Assembly: GCA_023411715.1 (NCBI GenBank)
Contig: JAEYOM010000088.1
Coordinates: forward strand, 1 to 23,832
DNA from: Bacillota bacterium
Lineage (GTDB): Bacteria > Bacillota > Clostridia > Acetivibrionales > DTU013
Reading direction: 5' to 3'
Length of the DNA stretch: 23,832 bases
This document shows positions 1 to 6,441 of this stretch, piece after piece. A model generated the notes under the pieces. The model was given only the letters and a program-made list of their open reading frames with translations, did no database searches and was not told the origin of the DNA. The first letter of the stretch is position 1. Each line of letters begins with the position of its first letter. A program made the position numbers and the translations under genes.

Positions 1-41
1 TTAGCGCCAAATTCGTTAAATTGTTGTATACTGTTGTACAT
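1..41 (-). CDS. possible start of a further gene, cut by the window edge
   Basis: An ATG at 39-41 on the minus strand opens a frame that stays open to the left edge, giving 13 residues that begin MYNSIQQFNEFGA. A purine-rich AAAGGA lies about 12 bases upstream, which is a long spacing. A clean TATAAT hexamer at 78-83 on the same strand would give a leader of roughly 30 bases. Thirteen open codons are weak evidence and nothing in the peptide is recognisable, so this is only a candidate. If real, it would be the next gene after the GPP34 gene in the same direction. Confidence 0.3.
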   Translation of the reverse strand, partial: MYNSIQQFNEFGA

Positions 42-210
42 AGAAGATGATCATCCTTTGTTGTGTATTTTTTGGCGATTATATATTAACAGGATTTCAT
101 CTTCTTTTCTATTATTCTTCCTTTTTATTCCATTAATTTCCCTACAGTAACTTTACGCTAACATTCTGAAAAATAATAATAAGAATTTAGGCTCGCGGTC
201 TGAGTTGCTG
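42..210. other. AT-rich intergenic region downstream of the GPP34 gene
   Basis: This 169-base stretch has no supportable gene. It holds a TATAAT hexamer on the minus strand (complement of 78-83) with no convincing -35 partner at 16-18 bases. Near 21-41 on the plus strand there is an imperfect tandem repeat, TGTTGTATAC followed by TGTTGTACAT. I found no clear intrinsic terminator after the GPP34 gene, so the cassette transcript may continue leftward. Confidence 0.4.
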
Positions 211-867
211 CTATGTCGCGGCGGTTTCAGCTGCCGCAATGGCGTCCCTGGTTGCTTTGAGCACTGCCGTTGTATTACTGTCAAGCTTTTCGAAGAAACT
301 AAACTTGCCGATACTTCTGAAAACTTCCTTCAGTTCCCTTTTTTCTTCTTTCCGGAACAGCCTCTTCAATACACGGCATACCAGCAGCAGTGATATCAGA
401 AATGCCATGTCCCGTTCCGCCCTCCTGTCGCCTGTTATGACGACGTTTTTAAGCTCATTTATCAGTTTCTCATGTCTTCCGTCATTGGTAACTATATACC
501 TGTTATATGGAATCAGCCCAAGAAACCGGCCCTGTTCCACCCTTATCATCCCATTGTCCTCAAGATCATCCGTCAGGCGTCTTCTGAAGCCCTTGAGTTT
601 GTATGGAAGACTGCTGACCAGTGTTCTCATTCTATACGAAGAGCCTTTCTTAATGATCACTTTATTGACCTCATCCAATATTTCCGAACCGGCAGAAGTG
701 GAGGAAACAGATGATACTCTTTTACCGTCACATTTCAGTTTCCCCTGTTTGAGCAGTTCGAATAAAGCGATCGCCCCCGCGCCATAAAGCATAATGCTTC
801 TTTGCGCCGTCATGCGCGCAGTTTCTCTGTTGATCGAGACAAATACGAATGCCTGCATATTATTCAT
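211..867 (-). CDS. GPP34 (GOLPH3/Vps74-like) family protein
   Basis: The product has 218 residues and resembles the GPP34 fold family, whose eukaryotic members (GOLPH3/Vps74) bind phosphatidylinositol-4-phosphate on Golgi membranes. Family-like features are an N-terminal helical stretch with AIALFELLKQGKL, a middle segment with LTDDLEDNGMIRVEQ, the signature-like LGLIPYNRYIV near the centre, and a following helix with ERDMAFLISLLLVCRVLKRLF. The bacterial function is not established, and I infer only a peripheral membrane association. I chose the ATG at 867, which overlaps the stop of the upstream ribbon-helix-helix gene by 8 bases (ATGAATAA), indicating translational coupling. A GTG three codons earlier is the alternative. 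The Ala/Thr-rich C-terminus is probably disordered. It is the last gene of the SPFH cassette. Confidence 0.72.
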   Translation of the reverse strand: MNNMQAFVFVSINRETARMTAQRSIMLYGAGAIALFELLKQGKLKCDGKRVSSVSSTSAGSEILDEVNKVIIKKGSSYRMRTLVSSLPYKLKGFRRRLTDDLEDNGMIRVEQGRFLGLIPYNRYIVTNDGRHEKLINELKNVVITGDRRAERDMAFLISLLLVCRVLKRLFRKEEKRELKEVFRSIGKFSFFEKLDSNTTAVLKATRDAIAAAETAAT

Positions 868-1045
868 TTTCTTCACCTGCCTTACTGCTGCCGGACTTTG
901 TACTCTTTCTACGTTTACTGATAGCTTCCTGGAGGATATATTCTATCTGGCCGTTGACGGAACGGAACTCGTCCTCCGCCCAACGGTTTATCTCCTCCCA
1001 CATTTTTGGGTTCAGCCTCAGCAGCAGTGTTTTCTTCTCGGCCAT
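860..1045 (-). CDS. Arc-like ribbon-helix-helix DNA-binding protein
   Basis: This 61-residue protein fits the ribbon-helix-helix (MetJ/Arc) fold: a short basic beta strand (KKTLLLRLNP, residues 4-13), a first helix (MWEEINRWAEDEF), the turn residues RSVNGQ, and a second helix (IEYILQEAISKRR). The tail is Lys/Ser/Glu-rich. Members of the fold bind short operator boxes as dimers through the beta strand and often repress their own operon. The gene lies 15 bases after the SPFH gene, has an AAGGAAG ribosome-binding site, and overlaps the next gene. The palindromic site ahead of the SPFH gene is the natural candidate target; that link is inferred. It could instead be the DNA-binding half of a toxin-antitoxin pair, but neither neighbour looks like a toxin. 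Confidence 0.8.
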   Translation of the reverse strand: MAEKKTLLLRLNPKMWEEINRWAEDEFRSVNGQIEYILQEAISKRRKSTKSGSSKAGEENE

Positions 1046-1060
1046 ATAAGAAAGCTTCCT

Positions 1061-1924
1061 TTAATTGTGAAGTGTGCCGGTGTTTATAATGGGCTGAGTA
1101 GAGCGCTCGCCGCACAGTACTACCAACAGGTTGCTGACCATTGCAGCCTTACGTTCCTCGTCAAGCTCCACGATACCGTTTTCATTCAACATATTTAATG
1201 CCATTTCGACCATACCTACGGCGCCTTCAACAATCTTCTGCCTGGCCGCTATTATCGCCGAAGCCTGCTGTCTCTGCAGCATCGCAGCCGCGATCTCAGG
1301 AGCATAAGCCAGGTGGCTCAGCCTTGCTTCTTCTACGACGACCCCCGCCTTGCCCAATCTCTCCTGGAGTTCACCTTTCAAGGCTTCGGAGACTTCATCA
1401 GCGCTGCCTCTCAGGGAAAGCTGTTTTTCATCGTTCGAATCGTACGGGTATAAACCGGCAAGGTGCCTCAGCGCAGACTCGCTCTGTGTTTGTACATAGT
1501 CTACATAGTTGTCCACGTCGAATACTGCCTCAGCTGTATTCTGCACTCTCCATACTATAACTGTCGCTATTTCGATCGGATTGCCCATCTCATCGTTGAC
1601 CTTGATCTTTTCGCCGTTAAGGTTCCTGCGGCGAAGCGATATCTTCTTTTTTGTATAAAACGGATTGGCCCAGTGCCAACCGTCCTTTTTAACTGTTCCC
1701 TTATATGCGCCGAAAAGGATTATAACGGCAGCTTCATTTGGCTGAAGAGTGAAAAAGCCGCAGATCATAATGACCCAGGCGATAAAAACAGCTACAGCGG
1801 CAGCGATCAGCAGTCCCGAAGTTCTGATCCCCAAAACCAATATAACTACAGCTGCTGCAAGGATAAGTGTTGTAATAATGAACCACGGTAAACCTGAATG
1901 GACTTTTTTATCAATTTCTTTCAT
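1061..1924 (-). CDS. SPFH/band 7 domain membrane protein
   Basis: The product has 287 residues. Two hydrophobic segments occupy about residues 14-33 and 38-58, separated by a short GIRTSG turn. An SPFH (stomatin/prohibitin/flotillin/HflK) domain follows from about residue 60, starting LQPNEAAVIILFG and including the typical GWHWANPF and IATVIVWRV strands. An alpha-helical region ends in AAAMLQRQQASAIIAARQKIVEG, characteristic of SPFH oligomers. SPFH proteins form large membrane-bound assemblies that organise membrane domains or regulate proteases. No NfeD-type partner or FtsH gene is adjacent. The start is the ATG at 1924, behind an excellent GGAGGG site; an in-frame TTG four codons earlier falls on that site and is rejected. 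It is the first gene of a three-gene unit set off from the flagellar operon by a terminator. Confidence 0.9.
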   Translation of the reverse strand: MKEIDKKVHSGLPWFIITTLILAAAVVILVLGIRTSGLLIAAAVAVFIAWVIMICGFFTLQPNEAAVIILFGAYKGTVKKDGWHWANPFYTKKKISLRRRNLNGEKIKVNDEMGNPIEIATVIVWRVQNTAEAVFDVDNYVDYVQTQSESALRHLAGLYPYDSNDEKQLSLRGSADEVSEALKGELQERLGKAGVVVEEARLSHLAYAPEIAAAMLQRQQASAIIAARQKIVEGAVGMVEMALNMLNENGIVELDEERKAAMVSNLLVVLCGERSTQPIINTGTLHN

Positions 1925-1934
1925 ATGACCCTCC

Positions 1935-1974
1935 AAAACTGATATAATAGTGATATCATTATTATATCAGTTTT
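1935..1974. promoter_or_regulatory. 40-bp palindromic operator candidate ahead of the SPFH gene
   Basis: Two perfect 15-base arms (AAAACTGATATAATA at 1935-1949 and its reverse complement at 1960-1974) flank a 10-base centre that contains the palindrome TGATATCA. The result is TGATAT boxes starting at 1940 and 1951, and their inverted copies ATATCA at 1953 and 1964. All are repeated at 11 bp, one helical turn. The element begins directly beside the GGAGGG ribosome-binding site and covers the best -10 hexamer. It fits a repressor site with dimers on one DNA face, as known for Arc-type proteins. An RNA hairpin role is possible but the stem is AT-only. Confidence 0.65.
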
Positions 1975-1989
1975 ATATTTACTTTGCCA
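1961..1989 (-). promoter_or_regulatory. candidate promoter of the SPFH cassette
   Basis: On the minus strand a perfect -10 hexamer TATAAT (complement of 1961-1966) lies inside the right arm of the palindrome. At 17-base spacing the -35 position reads TGGCAA (complement of 1984-1989), only a weak match to TTGACA. A start near 1954 would leave a leader of about 30 bases. The weak -35 makes the call tentative. Confidence 0.45.
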
Positions 1990-2020
1990 CATTTTTTTCA
2001 AGAAAATTAAAAGACGTAAT

Positions 2021-2057
2021 AAAAAATCGCAGACGCATCAAGCGGCTACGATTTTTT
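2021..2057 (-). terminator. intrinsic terminator closing the fla/che operon
   Basis: An inverted repeat pairs AAAAAATCG-AG with CT-CGATTTTTT around a loop that can form an inner CGC/GCG pairing. Read on the minus strand the stem ends in a run of six T. It lies about 40 bases after the stop of the last flagellar-operon gene and about 50 bases before the SPFH promoter region. The A-tract on the other side means it could also work on the plus strand, but no plus-strand gene needs it. Confidence 0.8.
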
Positions 2058-2098
2058 GAACAAGACTTCGCAAGGCTCATTGCGCCGGCACATAAGAC

Positions 2099-2356
2099 TT
2101 ACTGCTTCGAAGTGCTTTCCTCAAAGAGACCCGTTTGGGGTTCGGCCGTTGTGCCCTCCGTCCGGGGTTCGGAAGCAGTTCCCTGAAGGAGCGAAGGCCT
2201 AAGCATGCCGTACTTCTCAGCCTGTCCCATTATCTGCTCCTTCGACAGTCCATCCATCGGATCCCGGCCTGCAGCGTATATCATGCCTGCAACAGCAGTT
2301 ATTATAATTCCTATGCCGATACCAAGCAACAGACTTTTCAGATTAAACCGGCTCAT
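2099..2356 (-). CDS. small single-pass membrane protein, unknown function
   Basis: This 85-residue protein has one hydrophobic segment (about residues 8-28, glycine-rich LLLGIGIGIIIT) followed by a short predicted extracytoplasmic part. That part contains GLSKEQIMGQAEKYGML and a low-complexity Thr/Glu/Pro/Ser tail. I do not recognise a named family. The phrase LSKEQIMGQAEKYGM resembles the helix found near the end of some membrane-anchored clostridial hypothetical proteins, but I would not assign a function. The start is the ATG at 2356, chosen because AAGGAG lies 6 bases upstream and overlaps the TAA stop of the preceding gene; an in-frame GTG nine codons earlier has no such site. It is the last gene before the operon terminator. 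Confidence 0.65.
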   Translation of the reverse strand: MSRFNLKSLLLGIGIGIIITAVAGMIYAAGRDPMDGLSKEQIMGQAEKYGMLRPSLLQGTASEPRTEGTTAEPQTGLFEESTSKQ

Positions 2357-2366
2357 AAGGCTCTCC

Positions 2367-3077
2367 TTATTGAAGCTGCTCACTGCGCAGGCCGATTATC
2401 AGTTCGACCTCACCCTTGCCCAAGTTAAGCATTCTTGCGATATCAAGGCTTTCAATTCCCTGCCGTGAAAGACTAAGAACCTCAGAATACTTGTTGCGCA
2501 GCGGTACTACATTGTTTTTCTTATAAAAAGCCGCCTCTGTTTCATCGTTTTTTTGGTGCCGCTCGGCTGCCTTTTGTATTTCTTCCATATTTCCGGAATC
2601 TTCAGGCACTTTGGCTTCATCTATGATTACGTTCTTTGACTTCCTTTTAGTTTTCGCAGTTTTCGTCCTATATATAGATGCTGCCCTGTTGCTTTGCCCC
2701 GACGCCTGTATGATTGAAACAGGAGGCTGGACTGATGAACAGTCCTCCGCAGGATTGGCTGCTGTGCCGGCAGAAGTGCTTACGCTCATGGCCTTTACAC
2801 GCTCGCCCAGTGCAAGGACTTTATCCTCGGCATTTTTAAGGTTTTGATCAAGCTCCTTGTTTTTGAGATCCATCTGATTTACGATATAATCAGAAAACTT
2901 GTTGAGCTCTTCGATCATTTGTTCGGCGTCATTAATGATTTCCGTGAGCTGCTGCTTTTTATCATCGAAGGTTTTGGTGAAATTGAATACTTTCTTTTTA
3001 TCAAAAGCAATGAATAGAAGTGAAACCAGGACGAGCAAAATTCCGAGAAAAATCATACTAACATAAAAACCGTTCAT
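2367..3077 (-). CDS. membrane-anchored coiled-coil protein, DUF6115-like, at the swrB position
   Basis: The 236-residue product has an N-terminal membrane anchor (about residues 5-26), a long charged coiled coil (about 37-98), a Ser/Ala/Lys-rich linker, and a conserved-looking C-terminal helix-turn-helix-like segment (about 198-231: VLSLSRQGIESLDIARMLNLGKGEVELI). This end resembles the DUF6115/DUF2802 type of C-terminus. In B. subtilis the gene following sigD in the fla/che operon is swrB, which encodes a membrane-anchored coiled-coil protein that promotes assembly of the flagellar export apparatus. This gene has the same architecture and lies three genes after sigD, so it may do the same job, but the assignment rests on position and architecture rather than clear sequence identity. 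Confidence 0.65.
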   Translation of the reverse strand: MNGFYVSMIFLGILLVLVSLLFIAFDKKKVFNFTKTFDDKKQQLTEIINDAEQMIEELNKFSDYIVNQMDLKNKELDQNLKNAEDKVLALGERVKAMSVSTSAGTAANPAEDCSSVQPPVSIIQASGQSNRAASIYRTKTAKTKRKSKNVIIDEAKVPEDSGNMEEIQKAAERHQKNDETEAAFYKKNNVVPLRNKYSEVLSLSRQGIESLDIARMLNLGKGEVELIIGLRSEQLQ

Positions 3078-3191
3078 TTTTCTACCTCACACTGATCACC
3101 GTCAGTTTTTCATGTCCAAACCGCTGACGATAACTTCGTTTTTATCCTCTGTATTATTCTATTCCATGTATATTCAGCATTATCGCTGTTA

Positions 3192-3512
3192 TTATATCTT
3201 TATGTCAATCGTACAGGTCTTTATTTCCCTGACTGGCTTGCTTTTACAGTTCTCCTCCGTATTTTCGTACTCCCGGCCGTCCTTTTTCTTCTTTTTGTTC
3301 TGCCGGTCATCCCTCTGCTTTTCAGTTATTTTTGCTTCCTGAGTCTTTGAACGTGAGTATACGGTCTTAAGGGTATCATCAGCCTTGTGCTGTGTAGCAG
3401 TCGCCTGCTGCTGGAGCATGGTCTGATTCCTCTGTGCCTCGTCATTGCTGATCTTTGCCGCTTCCATCGTCCTTGGTACCATGATCTGAAAATCAATTGG
3501 CTTTATAGGCAT
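3192..3512 (-). CDS. small Lys/Gln-rich cytoplasmic protein, unknown function
   Basis: This 106-residue product has no membrane segment. Its N-terminus (MPIKPIDFQIMVPRT) looks conserved, the middle is Gln-rich (MLQQQATATQH), the following stretch is very basic (including DRQNKKKKKDGRE), and it ends in an IDIKI strand. The order-then-disorder-then-short-strand layout suggests a flexible adaptor, but I recognise no family with a known function. The start is the ATG at 3512 with an AGGAAGTG site at good spacing; an in-frame ATG six codons upstream overlaps that site. It lies 27 bases after fapA and 114 bases before the coiled-coil gene, clearly co-oriented with the operon. Confidence 0.6.
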   Translation of the reverse strand: MPIKPIDFQIMVPRTMEAAKISNDEAQRNQTMLQQQATATQHKADDTLKTVYSRSKTQEAKITEKQRDDRQNKKKKKDGREYENTEENCKSKPVREIKTCTIDIKI

Positions 3513-3539
3513 TTTTTCACTTCCTAGCATCTCTGATAC

Positions 3540-5162
3540 CTATTTGTCGAAACCGCCCACCCTGATGTCTGCGCCGTCTCTGTATAATGAACAATATTGC
3601 AGAGTTTCCTTGACGTACATCATGCACGATCCTATTGCGACCTTGGTTCCCGGGTATATATAGTTATAGCATCTTACTTTGCCGTAAGCATCCTGCTGAA
3701 GGTTCAATTCGAGAGTTGCCATTTCCTCCTTCAATTCGGAAAACCGGTTTGTAAGGAATACTTTCGTTCTGATGCTCTTTGCCAGCATATCCTGCTTTTC
3801 CGGGGTAAGCGCACCCGCCGTTTCGAGCTTTTTCAATATTGTTATTGCCTGCTCTGCCTTCCTCAGGTCGGACTCGGATCTGGCCATCTCTTCCTTGACA
3901 GCTTTGTAGCGCTCCCTTATTGTCGGATCCACGCCCACTTCTATGTCGGTGACGGTTTCTAGCTGAGAGCCTATCACCTTTGCAGTAATCTCTTTCCCAA
4001 CCTTACAGTTTCCGCCTACAAGCAGGCCCTTCTTTCCCAAAAGTTCGAGCTTGTTGCCGCATTTGATATAGCTGTGCATAATCGCTTCGGCTTTAATGTC
4101 GTGTCTTGCTTCAACATTGCTGTTTTCGATATATCTTGCAATAATATCGCCGCCGCTTAAAAGTATGCCCTTGCCCATGCCCTGCATGCCGCGTCTCAGG
4201 ACGATGTCGCCGCCGGCTTTGACTATGGCTCCTTCTGCAACGCCAACGATTTCGACCGTTCCTCCGGCCTCAACCACGAACCCTGAGAGCACGTTTCCCC
4301 TGACGATGACATTTCCGATGAAATTGATATTGCCGGTGGAATTATCTACATCGGCCGGCACTTCATAGGTGGAAAATATGTTTATCTTACCGTCTATATA
4401 GTTGATCTGGCCACTGATGTTCGCAATAAGGGACTGCCCGTCCTCAGTTATGCTTACGTTACGGCCCCTCGGCAATACCGCGGGCTTTCCGTCATGCGCA
4501 GGGATATCTGTGCCACAGACAGTTTTGCCTGCCGTGCCGCGGATAGGCGGTGTCAATGTGCATAATACCTGCCCCTGTTCTGCGCTCTGAATAAGATTGA
4601 GCTCTCTGAAATCGACTCTGCCGTCCTCAAGTATGGTGGGCTTGGATTCCCTTTTTATATCGAAATGGAACTCAACCTTTCCGTTCTGTCCGTTTGTCGG
4701 AGGAGTCCCTTCTGCTACACAGATTTCTTCATTATAGACCGGATATTTTACTATAGTCTCAAGATTGGTTCTGTTGATACCGTAAATAATGCCGCTTTTG
4801 CCAAGCTGGTCCAGGATTTCCTCGAGCGTCATCATACGTCCGTTCTCGGGAGGATTGAACGATATATAACCCTTCATTTTATCAGGTGATTTCTTAACAT
4901 CGGCTGTGACATCGACTCTGATCTCATCCTGTGGACCGGCGATCTTTACCGGCGTCTTTTCCGCCTTTGTAACGACTAACTGCACTATATCCCTGTTAAA
5001 ATTCCTGATTTTTTTACGGGTAAGACGATCAAGCACAGTCTGCAGATCAACGCGTCTTCCGTTTCCTACAGGTGGGCAGACGGATAAAAAAACGCCGTCG
5101 TTTTCATATGAAATCTGATAAAAACCATCATTTACATTGTTGACCGTCTCTCTACGATCCAT
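3540..5162 (-). CDS. fapA: FapA (DUF342) family protein
   Basis: The 540-residue product matches the DUF342/FapA family. The N-terminal half has repeated short domains with the NG-R-M/V-x-L-Q/E-E motif (GNGRRVDLQTVLDRL near the start and ENGRMMTLEEILDQLGKSGI further on). The central part carries glycine-rich beta-helix repeats (GNVIVRGNVLSG, AGGTVEIVGVAEGAIVKAGGDIVLRRG). A coiled coil (KEEMARSESDLRKAEQAITILKKL) precedes a C-terminal beta region. The beta-helix is typical of polymer-forming scaffold proteins. Members are linked to polar flagellar assembly in Vibrio, but the role here is inferred from its place in a flagellar operon. The ATG at 5162 has a poor ribosome-binding site, so the exact start is somewhat uncertain. 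It lies 60 bases after sigD. Confidence 0.88.
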   Translation of the reverse strand: MDRRETVNNVNDGFYQISYENDGVFLSVCPPVGNGRRVDLQTVLDRLTRKKIRNFNRDIVQLVVTKAEKTPVKIAGPQDEIRVDVTADVKKSPDKMKGYISFNPPENGRMMTLEEILDQLGKSGIIYGINRTNLETIVKYPVYNEEICVAEGTPPTNGQNGKVEFHFDIKRESKPTILEDGRVDFRELNLIQSAEQGQVLCTLTPPIRGTAGKTVCGTDIPAHDGKPAVLPRGRNVSITEDGQSLIANISGQINYIDGKINIFSTYEVPADVDNSTGNINFIGNVIVRGNVLSGFVVEAGGTVEIVGVAEGAIVKAGGDIVLRRGMQGMGKGILLSGGDIIARYIENSNVEARHDIKAEAIMHSYIKCGNKLELLGKKGLLVGGNCKVGKEITAKVIGSQLETVTDIEVGVDPTIRERYKAVKEEMARSESDLRKAEQAITILKKLETAGALTPEKQDMLAKSIRTKVFLTNRFSELKEEMATLELNLQQDAYGKVRCYNYIYPGTKVAIGSCMMYVKETLQYCSLYRDGADIRVGGFDK

Positions 5163-5222
5163 ACTTTAAGCAAGCCCCCGTCTAAATATCACTTTGTCCT
5201 GAACAGTAAAGCCTTATCCGCT

Positions 5223-5993
5223 TCAGTCGTCCAGCAGTGATTTTTGTCGTGCAAGTTTTCCCCTCAAACGCATTATTGCCTTCGTATGAAGCTGTGAAAT
5301 GCGGGATTCAGATACCATCATTATCGCACTTATTTCTTTTAATGTCAATTCTTCGTAATAGTACAGTGTTAGTACCATTTTTTCCTTTTCCGGCAACTTT
5401 TCTATAGATTCGCCAAGGATCCTGCGCAATTCGTTCAATTCCGCTTCATGCTCGGGCCCGTCCGAATTGTCGGTGCTTGTTATATCCGTGCCTACCTCGT
5501 AATTCTGCTCGAGAAAGTCCTCAAGCGATACCATGGAGGTCACATTTACGTCATTTAACAGCTTGTAGAATTCATCGGTCGAAATTTTCAGCTTATCGGC
5601 AATTTCTTTATCTGTGGCGGAATGGCCCAGTTCATTTTCCACTTCCCAGTATGCTTTCTCAAGTTCCTTGTTTTTTTGTCTGAGCGATCTCGGCACCCAA
5701 TCCATATCTCTGATACTGTCAATGATCGAGCCGCGTATACGTAAGGAAGCATAGGTTTCGAACTTGACTCCCTTGTTCATATCATACTTGTCTATGGCGT
5801 CTATCAACCCGAAAACGCCGAAACTGACTAGATCGTCATACTCAACGTTCGAACCGAAATAGATATTCAACCTTCCGGCAATGAATTTGATCAAATGAGA
5901 ATATTCAAGTATCAGAGATTCCCTTACGGCAGGATCTCTGGTCTCATTGTACTGCTTCCAAAGCTCCTTCTGGTCTTTACCGCTGATAAGCAT
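5223..5993 (-). CDS. sigD: flagellar RNA polymerase sigma-28 factor (SigD/FliA)
   Basis: The 256-residue product is a complete group 3 sigma factor of the SigD/FliA/WhiG type. Region 2 contains YDDLVSFGVFGLIDAIDKYD, the core-binding and -10-recognising segment KFETYASLRIRGSIIDSIR, and the typical MDWVPRSLR. Region 3 follows (LGHSATDKEIADKLKIS), and region 4 ends with the helix-turn-helix LKEISAIMMVSESRISQLH. It directs polymerase to late flagellar, motility and chemotaxis promoters. The ATG at 5993 is preceded by GGGGGATAAAA. Its position late in the fla/che operon, after cheD, is the same as in B. subtilis, where distance from the promoter influences how many cells become motile. No flgM anti-sigma gene is in the window. 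Confidence 0.97.
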   Translation of the reverse strand: MLISGKDQKELWKQYNETRDPAVRESLILEYSHLIKFIAGRLNIYFGSNVEYDDLVSFGVFGLIDAIDKYDMNKGVKFETYASLRIRGSIIDSIRDMDWVPRSLRQKNKELEKAYWEVENELGHSATDKEIADKLKISTDEFYKLLNDVNVTSMVSLEDFLEQNYEVGTDITSTDNSDGPEHEAELNELRRILGESIEKLPEKEKMVLTLYYYEELTLKEISAIMMVSESRISQLHTKAIMRLRGKLARQKSLLDD

Positions 5994-6015
5994 TTTTATC
6001 CCCCGTAAATTGATA

Positions 6016-6438
6016 TTACTCGTTCAGTTTCGTTTTTATAGCCTTGCTTATATCAAAAGGCTTAAAGTCATTATCGCTGTCATCTGCTACCAGATCCAGT
6101 TTCGGAGCCTGCGTATGCGCTTGCGGGGCTGTCTGGTGTTCCCCGGCCTGGTGTTCCAGCGGCTTGTTATCCTGTGGAGCGGCCTTTTGCTCCTCATTCA
6201 GGAGCGCCTGCTCCTGAGCCTCCTCAAGCTCCTTTTCCATTTTCTTTTTCTCTCTGTCTTCGTGAATCGATAATATCGTACTTCTAGCATAAATTCCAAT
6301 CGAAAAGAATACTAGCATCATTACAGCCATCCGCAGATATAACGTCTGGCTCCCGGCTCCGGCTGCGTAACCACATATCCCGGTGATGATCGCAGCCAAA
6401 CAGCCTGCAAGGAACGGTAACTTCTGTATGTGCTCCAT
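6016..6438 (-). CDS. two-segment membrane protein between cheD and sigD, unknown function
   Basis: The 140-residue product has two hydrophobic segments (about residues 8-27 and 34-50), a strongly charged helix (EDREKKKMEKELEEAQEQ), a Gln/His/Pro-rich linker, and a C-terminal motif KPFDISKAIKTKLNE. The N-terminal hairpin in the membrane with a long cytoplasmic tail suggests an anchor that presents the C-terminal peptide to a partner. I recognise no named family. The gene starts 3 bases after the cheD stop and uses the AAGGAG formed by the last cheD codons, so the two are translationally linked. It lies 22 bases before sigD. Confidence 0.7.
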   Translation of the reverse strand: MEHIQKLPFLAGCLAAIITGICGYAAGAGSQTLYLRMAVMMLVFFSIGIYARSTILSIHEDREKKKMEKELEEAQEQALLNEEQKAAPQDNKPLEHQAGEHQTAPQAHTQAPKLDLVADDSDNDFKPFDISKAIKTKLNE

Positions 6439-6441
6439 ATG

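Noticed and set aside
860..1936. SPFH/RHH genes as a toxin-antitoxin module
   Set aside because: The RHH protein could be antitoxin-like, but neither the SPFH nor the GPP34 protein resembles a known toxin and the gene order and sizes do not fit a typical module.
3112..3342. Plus-strand hydrophobic open frame of 76 codons
   Set aside because: It is the complement of the Lys-rich minus-strand gene; its Phe/Ser run is just the antisense of the Lys/Glu codons, and it has no convincing start site.
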